The notes beneath the pieces are model-generated. The model was not told the DNA's origin. It saw only the letters and a list, made by a program, of their open reading frames with translations, and made no database searches. A program made the position numbers and the translations under genes. A stretch of DNA of 64,000 bases from Campylobacter hominis ATCC BAA-381 (lineage in GTDB: Bacteria > Campylobacterota > Campylobacteria > Campylobacterales > Campylobacteraceae), in NCBI RefSeq assembly GCF_000017585.1, contig NC_009714.1, positions 1,458,663 to 1,522,662 on the forward strand, in the 5' to 3' direction. Shown here piece after piece: positions 54,792-63,970 of the stretch (positions within the stretch are counted from its first letter, which is position 1; each line of letters opens with the position of its first letter).

Positions 54792-55139
54792 ATGTTAAAA
54801 CAAAAAATTAATGGCTTAATGCCTTTAACTATTGCGGCTTCTGGAAGTTCTGCGGATATGACTGCTTTACAGGCTGTTCTTGCAGGAGAAGTTGAGAGTT
54901 ATGAATCTAAGGGTAATGGTGGCACTGCTATGCCTACTATTCCAAATCCCTTAAATCGTAAATCTTTTATTGTTGGTGCAAAAACACCTACAGGTAGAAT
55001 TAGTTGTTATTTGAATATTCCTCATGTTAAAGTTTCAGCTCATTATAATGAGATAATTGCAGGAATAGTCGGAACATTTGATGCAGGTTACGATAGCACC
55101 GTTAAAGCGGGTTATTGCACTATGAAATTTGACGCGTAA
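54792..55139 (+). CDS. Hypothetical phage-element protein (115 aa)
   Basis: Ser/Ala/Gly-rich N-terminal half (TIAASGSSADMTALQAVLAG), a Pro-rich middle (PTIPNPLNRK) and a beta-rich end with two Cys (SCYLNIPH, GYCTMKF). AAAGGA precedes the ATG. Forms a pair with the next gene, 10 bases apart. Not recognised; size suits a virion or ssDNA-binding protein. Confidence 0.55.
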   Translation: MLKQKINGLMPLTIAASGSSADMTALQAVLAGEVESYESKGNGGTAMPTIPNPLNRKSFIVGAKTPTGRISCYLNIPHVKVSAHYNEIIAGIVGTFDAGYDSTVKAGYCTMKFDA

Positions 55140-55149
55140 GGAGTAAGAA

Positions 55150-55494
55150 ATGGCAAAATGTTTGGTTAGAAATGTTATCGGTGATAGAACTTTCGGTTTT
55201 TTAGTTTCAGCTGATTCAGCTACTGCTAAAGGTTTTTGTGAAAATTTTTTAGACGGAACGTTTGAAATTTTTGAAAATGTTGCAAAATCAGGCAATCCTG
55301 TTGAAACTTTGGTTAATAAGGTTACGCTTACAGGCAAATCTAATGACGGTAGAAAAGCTACTTTTTCATTTTATGCAAAAAGTAATCTTAATGAAGATGA
55401 AATTCGTGCTGCTGTTTTGAATAAGACGTTTAATCAGGTTAAATTCGATGAAGTATATATTATTTCTATGAATCAGATTAAAATTGGTGCTTAA
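55150..55494 (+). CDS. Hypothetical phage-element protein (114 aa)
   Basis: Beta-rich with alternating polar residues; two Cys. The end (SNLNEDEIRAAVLNK then VYIISMNQIKIG) resembles the C-terminal part of the protein at 52948-53304. AAGGAG before the ATG gives strong expression, as expected for an abundant structural or DNA-binding protein. Not recognised. Confidence 0.55.
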   Translation: MAKCLVRNVIGDRTFGFLVSADSATAKGFCENFLDGTFEIFENVAKSGNPVETLVNKVTLTGKSNDGRKATFSFYAKSNLNEDEIRAAVLNKTFNQVKFDEVYIISMNQIKIGA

Positions 55495-55496
55495 CA

Positions 55497-55709
55497 GTGG
55501 AATTTATTTCATATTTTGAAGCAGGGGCTACGGCTCTTGCTTTAATTTTTACATCTTTTAATTATTATATTACATTAAGGCTTAATTCTATAGATCAGCG
55601 AATAAAAAGACTTGAAGAATTTGAAAAATATTCAAAAAAAAATTTTGATTTGATTTTTAAAATTTCAGGTCAATTAGATGTAATTTTGGATAGGTGGTTT
55701 AAAAAATGA
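55497..55709 (+). CDS. Small membrane protein with coiled-coil tail (holin-like topology)
   Basis: 70 residues from a GTG start, with one membrane segment (GATALALIFTSFNYYITL) and a charged helix (SIDQRIKRLEEFEKYSKK). It overlaps the lysozyme gene start by four bases. Position directly before a lysozyme and a single membrane span suggest a holin or spanin-like role (inference). Confidence 0.5.
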   Translation: MEFISYFEAGATALALIFTSFNYYITLRLNSIDQRIKRLEEFEKYSKKNFDLIFKISGQLDVILDRWFKK

Positions 55710-56263
55710 GTGATTTTGAAATTGCTTTTATCAGACTTTGTTTTTTAGAGTTTTCAAACGCATTAAATGTTTTACATAAAAATAAAATTGAAAAAGATAT
55801 AACATATTATGGAATTTATCGTTTAGCTAATCCGAATTGGCAAGGTTGGCAAGTTGTAGATAAAATTTTAAAATCAAATAATTATAATTTTAAAAAATCA
55901 AGTGAAATTTTATATAATAATAATGATTTAACAAAATTAGTAAAAGATTTTTATAAAAAAGAATTTTGGGATAAAATTAAAGGTAGTGAAATTAAAAATC
56001 AGGAAGTTGCGAATATTTTATTTATTTTTGCTGTAAATGTAGGATTAAAAAAATCAATTAAAATTTTACAGCAATTTTTAAATTTAAAAATTGACGGAAT
56101 ATTTGGAAATATTACGTTAAATGCTTTAAATAGTTATAATCCAAATGAATTTATTATAAAATTTAAATATAAAGAATTAAAATTTTACGAAAATTTAGTA
56201 AGAATAATGAAGAATTTGAAAAATTATCTTAAAGGTTGGATAAATCGCATTTATTTAAGTTAA
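55706..56263 (+). CDS. GH108-type N-acetylmuramidase with peptidoglycan-binding domain
   Basis: 185 residues. The N-terminal GH108 fold is seen as FEIAFIRLCFLEFSNAL, where E15 fits the catalytic Glu of the LxxEGGY motif although the GGY is lost, then TYYGIYRLANPNWQGWQVVD. The C-terminal part has FYKKEFWDKIKG, the AVNVG motif and LQQFLNLKIDGIFGNITLNA typical of PG_binding_3. It should cleave peptidoglycan for lysis or entry. The degraded EGGY region may reduce activity. Last gene of the element. Confidence 0.8.
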   Translation: MSDFEIAFIRLCFLEFSNALNVLHKNKIEKDITYYGIYRLANPNWQGWQVVDKILKSNNYNFKKSSEILYNNNDLTKLVKDFYKKEFWDKIKGSEIKNQEVANILFIFAVNVGLKKSIKILQQFLNLKIDGIFGNITLNALNSYNPNEFIIKFKYKELKFYENLVRIMKNLKNYLKGWINRIYLS

Positions 56264-56641
56264 AATCTTATAATTTGTTCTATTATTTTATTTTTATTTA
56301 TTGACTTTTATCTTAAAATCTATTTGTGTAAAATGTTGATGTAATTATTAGAGTAAATCACTGTATATAAAGGTTTTAGAGATGAAAATTCATACAAATT
56401 TACAATGGTTATAATTAAATATTTTTTATTTTATTTAAAAAAATATTTGCAGCATAAAAGTTATCAAAACAATAATTAATTTTTTATGTAAAATTTGATA
56501 TTTTTTAATTTTTGCATATTTTACTGACAAATATTGCTTTAGATTTTGCCGTATAATTTATATGTTTGTAGATAATTAAACTTTTACGGATTGTAATTAA
56601 ATTATTCAAATAAAAAGAGAAAAATTATGCAGATTATAAAA
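56264..56641. other. Right junction and displaced pilin leader
   Basis: Element DNA ends at the CT core (56320-56321). From there to 56348 the sequence is the upstream half of a pilin leader (29 bases, one mismatch to 41208-41236). On the minus strand the former pilin 3 promoter now reads into the lysozyme gene. The remaining 290 bases up to tRNA-Glu hold no gene. Confidence 0.75.
56320..56348. other. Right attachment junction (attR)
   Basis: CTATTT followed by TGTAAAATGTTGATGTAATT after one differing base; the element's last bases are TTAAAAT just before the CT. Confidence 0.85.
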
Positions 56642-56713
56642 TGACCCCTACGAGATTTGAACTCATGTTACCGCCGTGAAAGGGCGATGTCCTAACCGTT
56701 AGACGAAGGGGCC
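56642..56713 (-). tRNA. tRNA-Glu (TTC)
   Basis: 72-nt cloverleaf, no encoded CCA. Acceptor GGCCCCT / AGGGGTC, anticodon loop CTTTCAC, Glu-type D arm. Confidence 0.95.
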
Positions 56714-56749
56714 AAAATATAAAATTGCTAATAAAAAATTAGCATAAAA

Positions 56750-56825
56750 TGGTGGTCAGAGGCAGAATTGAACTGCCGACACGCAGATTTTCAGTCTACT
56801 GCTCTACCGACTGAGCTATCTAACC
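56750..56825 (-). tRNA. tRNA-Phe (GAA)
   Basis: 76 nt including encoded CCA. Acceptor GGTTAGA / TCTGACC, anticodon loop CTGAAAA. Confidence 0.95.
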
Positions 56826-57463
56826 ATCAAAAAAAGAACTGTAATTATACATTTTAATTGCTTAAATATTTATAAAATATTAAATTTTTAAAAAATAAAA
56901 TTAGCGCTTAAATATCTTTTAATCTAAAATAAATGAATTTTATATGTTATTTAAAAAATTTTAACATCAAAGACGGATTTCGTGTGATTTTAATTTACAA
57001 AGATTTATGTGGATTTTAAATAAATAGAACAATTACACGACGTAAAAATTTATTGTTTTAAAATGCGGTATAAAACTATAAAATACTAAAATATTTTTAT
57101 TAATGGTATCATCAAAACTAAATTTATGTGTATAACAAAGTGCCGATTTAATAAAAAATTAGTTAGAACCTTTTGAACTGCTGAGTTATATTTGCCTGAC
57201 TTGGCTTTTTATAGTTTTGATAAAGCGGCTATTTTCAATATTTTTATTAATTTTTCTTATAATACTTTTCAATACCATTTTTTGTAATTTTTTATTGTTA
57301 ACATATTGATTGCAGTTTATTTTATAATAAATAATTTTATTGTTTGCTGTTTTTAAAAAAAGAATAATAAAAAATAAACTACATAACTTTAACACTAAAA
57401 GCCGATTTTACAGAGATTATCTTAACAAACTTCAATAAAGATTTATATAGATTTTCAAACATC
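56826..57463. other. Intergenic region between tRNA genes
   Basis: 638 bases, AT-rich, no convincing gene. A 69-codon minus-strand frame (57186-57395) lacks a ribosome binding site and has a low-complexity composition. Confidence 0.5.
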
Positions 57464-57554
57464 TGGCGGACAGAGAGGGATTTGAACCCTCGAGCCCTGA
57501 TTGAGAGCTGCACCCTTAGCAGGGGTGTGGTTTCGGCCACTCACCCATCTGTCC
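57464..57554 (-). tRNA. tRNA-Ser (GCT)
   Basis: 91-nt class II tRNA with long variable arm and encoded CCA. Acceptor GGACAGA / TCTGTCC, anticodon loop CTGCTAA. Confidence 0.95.
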
Positions 57555-57604
57555 AAGAAATGATTTTTATTTTATCAATAAAATATAGTTTAAAGAATAA
57601 AATG

Positions 57605-57677
57605 TGTCCTGCGTTGGATTCGAACCAACGACCCCCTCCTTAAAAGGGAGATGCTCTACCTACTGAGCTAGCAAGAC
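57605..57677 (-). tRNA. tRNA-Lys (TTT)
   Basis: 73-nt cloverleaf without CCA. Acceptor GTCTTGC / GCAGGAC, anticodon loop CTTTTAA. Confidence 0.95.
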
Positions 57678-57744
57678 ACGTAAAAATAGTATGTAAGTGC
57701 AAAGCACTAAAAATTCGCAATATAAAAATGCGAAATACATAAAG

Positions 57745-57821
57745 TGGCGCGACGAACGAGGCTCGAACTCGTGACCTCCGCCGTGACAGGGCGGCATTCT
57801 AACCAGCTGAACTACCGTCGC
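57745..57821 (-). tRNA. tRNA-Asp (GTC)
   Basis: 77 nt including CCA. Acceptor GCGACGG / TCGTCGC, anticodon loop CTGTCAC. Confidence 0.95.
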
Positions 57822-57837
57822 ATACCATTTGCAAAAG

Positions 57838-57913
57838 TGGTGGTCGCTAAAAGACTCGAACTTTTGACATCCACCTTGTAAGGGTGGCGCTCTACCAACT
57901 GAGCTAAGCGACC
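57838..57913 (-). tRNA. tRNA-Val (TAC)
   Basis: 76 nt including CCA. Acceptor GGTCGCT / AGCGACC, anticodon loop CTTACAA. Confidence 0.95.
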
Positions 57914-58023
57914 AAATTTTTGCAGGAACTGGAATTATACATTTTTGATAATAAAAAACAACTTAAATTAATTCAAATTTTTAAAAATTTTAAAAATTAG
58001 TTATACTAACGCTTGAGATTTTT

Positions 58024-58614
58024 ATGAGAAAGCTGTTTTTTTTAATTTTATTGTCGGCGCATCTGTTCGGATACACAAGGCACGATATTGATATGGCGAT
58101 TTATGGCGTAGCCGTATCACAAGGCGTGCAACCGGAAGTTTTATATACAATTGTAAAAATTGAAAGCGATTTCGATCCTTTTACAATTTCGTTTCTTACA
58201 AATATGGAAAATGCAAAATATTTCAGTAATTTAAGTTCGCCAAATATAGATGTTAAAATTTCAAAATATTCGCTGAATAATACAAAATGGGCTGTTGCAA
58301 TTCATCCGGCAAATGAAATTTTGGCTATGCAAATCGCATCGCTTCTCATAAAAGACGGCTTTAATATCGATGTCGGACTTGGACAATTAAACTCCGTAAA
58401 TTTTACTCCCGATGAAATTCCGCAAATTTTTTCACCTACATATAATCTCACAAAATGTGCAAAAGTTTTAAGAAAATGCTTCAACGCAAAAAATAAAAAT
58501 CTCACAAACACCATTGAATGTTACAATTACGGAATGAGAAGGCGCCCTTCAAATCCGTATTTTAATAAATTTTTTCGCCATTATAAAGAATTTTTCGGAG
58601 ATCCGACAAGATGA
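58024..58614 (+). CDS. Lytic transglycosylase (SLT-type)
   Basis: 196 residues with a signal peptide (about 1-17, ending LFGYT). The catalytic Glu lies in TIVKIESDFDP (about residue 50). The GLGQLN motif near 121 and a late YNYG (about 174) complete the SLT signature. A long segment between ES and GLGQ is larger than in VirB1-type enzymes. It cleaves peptidoglycan glycan strands in the periplasm. The stop overlaps the next start. Confidence 0.85.
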   Translation: MRKLFFLILLSAHLFGYTRHDIDMAIYGVAVSQGVQPEVLYTIVKIESDFDPFTISFLTNMENAKYFSNLSSPNIDVKISKYSLNNTKWAVAIHPANEILAMQIASLLIKDGFNIDVGLGQLNSVNFTPDEIPQIFSPTYNLTKCAKVLRKCFNAKNKNLTNTIECYNYGMRRRPSNPYFNKFFRHYKEFFGDPTR

Positions 58615-59339
58615 AATGTTTAATAACTTTACTAATCTTTGTAAATATGACAACGGCTGAAATTTTAACGGCAAATTATAATATCAGCTATGGAATTTTC
58701 GGCTCTTTCGGACATGCAAAAGCTGTTTTAAAACAAGATGGACAAAGTTATGAAATCAGTATGGAAGCAATGACCGATGAAATTGCTAAAACTTTAAGCG
58801 GAAACAGGCGCGAAATTTTCAAAAGTCGCGGTTTTATAGAAAACGGTGTATTTGTACCGAACATTTATACACATGATGTTTTTCGCAAGAAAAAAGGTAA
58901 AATAAGACACGAAATAAAAGTTTATGAGTTCAATCATACGGCGCGCGAAATTTTATACCAAAAACGCAAATACGATGACGATTTAATGCTTTCAAAAAAT
59001 AGCGAAATTTTAAAATATTACACTAAAAACGATCTTTTAAGTCTATTTTTCAACTTTAAAAATTTAGCACCAAATAAGCCGAAATTTAAACTTACAGCTG
59101 CAGGAGCAAATGAAAAAGACGGACAAATCGACGTAATCAAACCGCAAAATAAAATTTTAACCGAACTTTCAAAAGAGCTTGGAAGCGGCGAAATTTTCAT
59201 AGCTTTTATAAATCAAAAAATATTTTCAAGCGAGCGCGGCGAGCTTCATTTACTTTTAAACGAACAGGGAATTGCAAAAAAAGCAATTTTGCGCGATGTT
59301 CTACTTTTTGGCGATATAAGAGCTGAAATTGCGGAATAA
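58611..59339 (+). CDS. DUF3108-type secreted protein
   Basis: 242 residues. A signal peptide (about 1-16) is followed by a beta-rich fold with the DUF3108-like opening ANYNISYGIFGSFGHAKAV and a late FINQKIFSSERGELHL. Proteins of this family are periplasmic and of unknown function. It is translationally coupled to the transglycosylase (4-base overlap), suggesting a cell-envelope role. Confidence 0.75.
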   Translation: MKCLITLLIFVNMTTAEILTANYNISYGIFGSFGHAKAVLKQDGQSYEISMEAMTDEIAKTLSGNRREIFKSRGFIENGVFVPNIYTHDVFRKKKGKIRHEIKVYEFNHTAREILYQKRKYDDDLMLSKNSEILKYYTKNDLLSLFFNFKNLAPNKPKFKLTAAGANEKDGQIDVIKPQNKILTELSKELGSGEIFIAFINQKIFSSERGELHLLLNEQGIAKKAILRDVLLFGDIRAEIAE

Positions 59340-59803
59340 CGCCGTAAAAAGCATAGATTTTAAAATTAAATTTTTAAAATTTTATTTATTCTAAACGCTT
59401 TAAATTTTAAAATAGTCGGATTGATACAAGTGTTGCCCGGATAGCTTATGTAGAAATAAAATAATGACAATATTGATATAATTGAGTTTATTTTTGTAAA
59501 GACAGCTTATTGAATAAAAAAAATCGTAAAAATTTATAAAAATTTATTGAAACAATTATATATCCGGTTATTTCAAAATACGACTTTTGCATACCGAAAA
59601 AATAACAAATTTAATCAAATTTTCACGCTTTGCTAAGATAATTTGAAATTAAAATTTTACAGATTTTATAATCTACAGAATTTACAAAAAAATAAACGCG
59701 AATTTTTATATAATTTTTAAATACCAAATTTAATATTTTAAAATTTTATAAATTTTAGTTATTGCACTGAAACTGACGATTTAGACATAAATAAAATCGC
59801 AAA
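59340..59803. other. Intergenic region between convergent genes
   Basis: 464 bases, AT-rich, no gene seen. Several AAAATTTT palindromes, none with a typical T-run terminator stem. Confidence 0.5.
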
Positions 59804-61267
59804 TTAAAAAAGTGCTTTATCCATTACTTTCGGAATTTCAAGACCCAAAATTTTTAAAATTGTAGGTGCTACATTGCTTAATCCGCCATTCTCGATTTTT
59901 TTCACACCGTGAGCTTTCAAAAAACAGAACACATCGAACGTCGTGTGATTTGTCAAAATTTCACCGTTTTCATTTTTCATAGCTTCGCAGTTTCCATGAT
60001 CTGAAATTTGCATATAAGCATAATCGTGTTCATCTGCTACTTTTAAAATTTCACCTATACAACGATCCACGGCTTCCACAGCTTTTATCGCAGCCTCATA
60101 ATTTCCGGTATGTCCCACCATATCGCCGTTTGCGAAATTTACTACAATAAAATCTTCCCTCGATACAATTCCTTTTTTTACAGCTTCACAAACTTCAAAA
60201 GCAGACATTTCCGGTTTTTCATCATAAGTTTTTACTTTCGGGCTTGGAATTAAAATTCGCGTTTCGCCGATATTTGGCGTTTCTTTTCCTCCACCTAAAA
60301 AAAACGTCACGTGAGCATATTTTTCCGTTTCGGCTGTATGAAGCTGGCTAAGATTGTTTCGCGCGATAACTTCGCTTAACGTATCTTTTATATCGTCATT
60401 TTCAAACATTACAGGAAATTTAAAATTATCATCGTAATTTGTAAGAGTTATGAGATTTTTTACACACTCTTTTCTGTCAAATTCATTAAAATTTTCCGCG
60501 CCCAAAGCCGCACAAATTTCACGCGCACGGTCATTTCTGAAATTTATAAAAACAATTCCGTCTTCAGCTTTAATTCCACCAAAATTTCCAAAGCAGGCAG
60601 GAATGATAAACTCATCGGTGATTTCCTGTTCGTAAGATTTTTTGATATATTCGCTAGGTGAAATTTTTACGTTATTGGCGCCGTTTTTTATCGTCTCGTA
60701 AGCTTTTTGCACGCGCTCGAAACGTTTATCGCGGTCCATGGCATAAAATCTTCCACTAATAGTAGCGATTTTAAATTTTTTTTCCGCTTCATGCACAAAA
60801 TTTACGGCGCTTTTTGGAGAAACATCGCGTCCATCCGTAATAATATGTGCAAAAGTTTGCGCTCCGTAATTTTCACAAATTTTATAAATCGCTCCAAAAT
60901 GATTAAGGTGCGAATGCACTCCGCCATCGCTGTAAAGTCCTATGATGTGAATTGTTTTGCATTTTTCCAAAAGTGCGATTAAAGCGCGATTTTTTTTCAA
61001 AGTTCCATCAGAAATAGCTTTATCCACTTTAACTAAATTTTGATACAAAATCCGCCCTGCGCCGATTGTCATATGCCCTACTTCGCTATTTCCCATTTGT
61101 CCGTCAGGAAGTCCGACAGCCAGTCCGCTCGTTTTTAAAAGTGAATTGGCAAAATTATCAAACATATAATCAAAATTCGGTTTTTTGGCATTTGCAAACG
61201 CGTTAAATTTGTTATTTTTATTAAATCCGATTCCATCCGTTATCACTAAAATACATTTTTGTTTCAT
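59804..61267 (-). CDS. gpmI: 2,3-bisphosphoglycerate-independent phosphoglycerate mutase
   Basis: 487 residues from the ATG at 61267, preferred over 61282 because AAAGAGA lies just before it. The phosphoserine site is in GQMGNSEVGHM and the metal sites are in VITDGIG near the start and NGDMVGHTG and DHGNCE near the end. It interconverts 3- and 2-phosphoglycerate using Mn. Divergent from mraY. Confidence 0.96.
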   Translation of the reverse strand: MKQKCILVITDGIGFNKNNKFNAFANAKKPNFDYMFDNFANSLLKTSGLAVGLPDGQMGNSEVGHMTIGAGRILYQNLVKVDKAISDGTLKKNRALIALLEKCKTIHIIGLYSDGGVHSHLNHFGAIYKICENYGAQTFAHIITDGRDVSPKSAVNFVHEAEKKFKIATISGRFYAMDRDKRFERVQKAYETIKNGANNVKISPSEYIKKSYEQEITDEFIIPACFGNFGGIKAEDGIVFINFRNDRAREICAALGAENFNEFDRKECVKNLITLTNYDDNFKFPVMFENDDIKDTLSEVIARNNLSQLHTAETEKYAHVTFFLGGGKETPNIGETRILIPSPKVKTYDEKPEMSAFEVCEAVKKGIVSREDFIVVNFANGDMVGHTGNYEAAIKAVEAVDRCIGEILKVADEHDYAYMQISDHGNCEAMKNENGEILTNHTTFDVFCFLKAHGVKKIENGGLSNVAPTILKILGLEIPKVMDKALF

Positions 61268-61345
61268 AATTTCTCTTTTCATAAAATGATAATATAAGCA
61301 AAATTTTAATATAATTTCGCTTTTATTTGTTTTAAGGTCAGAATT

Positions 61346-62410
61346 TTGCTTTATTTTTTATATAAAATTTTAAATATCAATATTTTAAATTACATCACTG
61401 TGCGCGCCGGCATCGCGTTTTTTGCAGCGTTTTTTTTAACCGCTTTTTTTATGCCACGTTTTATAGCCTGGGCAAAAAACAAACACGCCAACCAACCGAT
61501 TTATGAACTTGCACCGCAATCGCACAAAGCTAAAAACAAAACCCCTACAATGGGCGGAATTGTTTTTATTACAGCTACTTTGTTATCTTCGCTTCTTTGC
61601 TCAAACTTAACAAACACTTTTGTAATAGGCGGAATTTTATGCCTTTTCGGATTTAGTTTTATCGGTTTTAAAGATGACTACGGCAAAATTGCAGGTCACA
61701 GTAATCACGCAGGAATGAGCCCGAGAAAGAAATTTATGTATCAAATCGGCTTATCTTTTGCGCTTTCAATAATATTATTTTTATTTGCTAATCTCAGTGG
61801 AGAATTTTTTATACCGTTTTATAAATACGCGCTTTTTAACTTGCAATTTTTTGCGATTTTCTTTTGGATGCTTGTAATCACGGCAAGTTCGAATTCCGTA
61901 AATTTAACAGACGGACTTGACGGACTTGCAAGTATTCCATCTATTTTTGCGCTTGTTTCGCTTGGAATTTTTGTATATCTTTGCGGACACTCAGTATTTT
62001 CAGCTTATCTGTTTCTACCGAAAGTAGTAGGAGTCGGTGAACTTTGCGTTGTAATTTTTGCACTAATCGGCGCAATTCTTGGATTTTTATGGTATAACTG
62101 CTATCCGGCTCAAGTTTTTATGGGCGATAGCGGGAGTTTAAGCGTAGGCGCATTTATAGGATACACAGGCGTAGTCAGCAAAAATGAAATTTTACTTATT
62201 ATAATAGGTTTTGTTTTTGTAATAGAAACACTTTCAGTAATCTTGCAAGTAGGAAGCTTTAAAATTCGCAAAAAACGTATTTTTCTTATGGCACCGATTC
62301 ATCACCATTTTGAACTGAAAGGCTGGAATGAAAATAAAATTATCGTGCGATTTTGGATTATCGCGCTAATCGCAAATATAATCGCACTGACAACTTTAAA
62401 ATTGAGGTAA
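61346..62410 (+). CDS. mraY: Phospho-N-acetylmuramoyl-pentapeptide transferase
   Basis: 354 residues from a TTG start with AAGG upstream. About ten membrane segments; signature loops [20 protein letters not shown] and [11 protein letters not shown], plus [15 protein letters not shown] near the end. It makes lipid I in peptidoglycan synthesis. Four bases separate it from murD. Confidence 0.97.
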   Translation: MLYFLYKILNINILNYITVRAGIAFFAAFFLTAFFMPRFIAWAKNKHANQPIYELAPQSHKAKNKTPTMGGIVFITATLLSSLLCSNLTNTFVIGGILCLFGFSFIGFKDDYGKIAGHSNHAGMSPRKKFMYQIGLSFALSIILFLFANLSGEFFIPFYKYALFNLQFFAIFFWMLVITASSNSVNLTDGLDGLASIPSIFALVSLGIFVYLCGHSVFSAYLFLPKVVGVGELCVVIFALIGAILGFLWYNCYPAQVFMGDSGSLSVGAFIGYTGVVSKNEILLIIIGFVFVIETLSVILQVGSFKIRKKRIFLMAPIHHHFELKGWNENKIIVRFWIIALIANIIALTTLKLR

Positions 62411-62413
62411 AAA

Positions 62414-63616
62414 ATGTCAAAATCACTTTTTGGATACGGATTAACTACGAAAGCTATCGCAACTAGCGGCGGCTGGGAAATTTTTGATGATAAATTTAAA
62501 GAATGTAAAAAAGACGAATTCGGAAATTCGCTTTTGCCGATTAATAAATTTGATGCGCAAAAAAGCGAACTTGAAATTCCAAGTCCAAGCTTTCCACGCA
62601 AACATCCGCTTACCATGGCGGCAAAAAATTTAATCAGTGAATACGATTATTTTTCGCCGAAAACCAATGCTTTTAAAATTTGGATAAGCGGCACAAACGG
62701 TAAAACAACAACCACAAAAATGACGCAATTTTTATTGAAAAAATACGGTAGTGATATGGGCGGAAATGTCGGAATTCCTTTGGCAAATCTTGATTTAAAC
62801 GCTAAAATTTGGGTTTTGGAGACAAGCTCTTTTACACTTCATTACACAAATTATGCAGTTCCGGGAATTTACGCGCTTTTGCCGATAACCCCTGATCATT
62901 TAAGCTGGCATGGAAGCATGACCGAATATGAAAAAACAAAATTAAAACCGCTTGCAAAAATGCACGAAGGAGATGTTGCAATTTTACCTGAAAAATATGC
63001 AAGCACAAAAAGCGTGGCGAAAATTTTAACTTACAAAAACGAAGAAGATTTAGCGAAATTAACCGGAATTTCTATAAAAAACGTAAATTTTAAAGTACCT
63101 TTTTTAATGGATGCTTTAATGGCGCTTTTGATAGAAAAAATTATGTTTGATAAAGCGGACGTTGATATTTTAAATAACTTCGTAATTGAAGGAAACAAAT
63201 TGGAAGAATTTTATGATGCGCGAGGAAGAATTTGGGTAAATGATACCAAAGCTACAAATATAGATGCCGCTATTTGGGCTGTTCGCAGATACAAAGAGAA
63301 AAAAATTCACTTAATCTCAGGCGGAGATGACAAAGGTGTAGATTTACATCCGCTCTTTGAAGAAATTGCAAAATTTAATCCTGAAATTTATGCAATCGGC
63401 TCAAATACTGATAAAATCGTAACTTTATGCGAAGAATTTAATCTTAAATGCACACGTTGCGAAATTTTAACAAAAGCGGTAGATGAAATTTCAAAAAATT
63501 TATTAAAAGATGAAGTTGCACTTTTAAGCCCTGCTTGCGCAAGTTTGGATCAATTTTCAAGTTATGCCGAGCGAGGAAAAATTTTTAAAGAAGCTGTAAA
63601 TAAAATTTTAAAATAA
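62414..63616 (+). CDS. murD: UDP-N-acetylmuramoylalanine--D-glutamate ligase
   Basis: 400 residues, shorter than the usual 440-450, as in other Campylobacterota. ATP loop [10 protein letters not shown], the NxGxP motif GNVGIPL, the central [12 protein letters not shown] and the NDTKATN C-terminal motif are visible. Adds D-glutamate to UDP-MurNAc-Ala. Cotranscribed with mraY. Confidence 0.96.
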   Translation: MSKSLFGYGLTTKAIATSGGWEIFDDKFKECKKDEFGNSLLPINKFDAQKSELEIPSPSFPRKHPLTMAAKNLISEYDYFSPKTNAFKIWISGTNGKTTTTKMTQFLLKKYGSDMGGNVGIPLANLDLNAKIWVLETSSFTLHYTNYAVPGIYALLPITPDHLSWHGSMTEYEKTKLKPLAKMHEGDVAILPEKYASTKSVAKILTYKNEEDLAKLTGISIKNVNFKVPFLMDALMALLIEKIMFDKADVDILNNFVIEGNKLEEFYDARGRIWVNDTKATNIDAAIWAVRRYKEKKIHLISGGDDKGVDLHPLFEEIAKFNPEIYAIGSNTDKIVTLCEEFNLKCTRCEILTKAVDEISKNLLKDEVALLSPACASLDQFSSYAERGKIFKEAVNKILK

Positions 63617-63829
63617 CATACAAAATTTAAATTTTTTGCGAAATATCAGTTTATATAATGTTATCAAAATAATTATTAGATAGCTTATAATCTAAAAAGA
63701 TTAAAAATTTTATATATGGTTAATAAGACGATTATTTGATTTAATAACTTAATTAAATATAGTGCTGATTAAAATTCATATTTGACATAATATAATTAAA
63801 TACTAAAATAATAATAATAAAGTGTATAT

Positions 63830-63906
63830 TGGCGACCCTTGCGAGATTTGAACTGCGCGTTTTCGCATTGAGAATGCGATGTCCTGAGCCACTAGACGAA
63901 AAGGTC
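63830..63906 (-). tRNA. tRNA-Glu-like (CTC), T arm mispaired, possible pseudo-tRNA
   Basis: 77 nt with encoded CCA. Acceptor GACCTTT / AAGGGTC, anticodon stem TCGCA / TGCGA and loop TTCTCAA are sound, and the D arm is of Glu type. The T stem does not pair: CGCAG before TTCAAAT against CTCGC after it. A shift by one base would nearly repair it. It could be an impaired isoacceptor. Confidence 0.6.
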
Positions 63907-63932
63907 ATTTAAAAATTTGCTATTTTACTAAT

Positions 63933-63970
63933 AATTTTCTTAAAAATCAATTTTGATTTTTAAGAAAATT
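63933..63970. repeat. Long perfect hairpin (18-bp arms)
   Basis: AATTTTCTTAAAAATCAA and its complement separated by TT, just upstream (on the minus strand) of the tRNA-Glu-like gene. It may be a bidirectional terminator or a structural palindrome. Confidence 0.6.

Larger units (their letters stand above)
45435..56321. mobile_element. Integrated phage-like element with IS110-type recombinase (about 10.9 kb)
   Basis: Bounded by CT at 45435-45436 and CT at 56320-56321. Removing one copy restores a pilin leader matching 41200-41236. Cargo from left to right: bridge-RNA-like leader, DEDD recombinase, two small genes, stem-loop origin, rolling-circle Rep, at least nine structural-type genes on the plus strand, a structured RNA cluster, a regulatory switch, a second large inverted repeat, two small paired proteins, a small membrane protein and a GH108 lysozyme. 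The plus strand is conspicuously T-rich through most genes, as in many ssDNA phages, whereas host genes on this strand are A-rich. No ATPase or capsid protein is recognised. Confidence 0.85.

Noticed and set aside
45435-56321. A simple IS110 insertion sequence
   Set aside because: The recombinase and its leader look like IS110, but the unit between the CT cores carries rep, regulators, a lysozyme and many coupled genes, so it is a replicon-sized element.
57186-57395. 69-codon minus-strand frame as a gene
   Set aside because: No ribosome binding site, low-complexity Ile/Lys/Asn composition, between tRNA genes.
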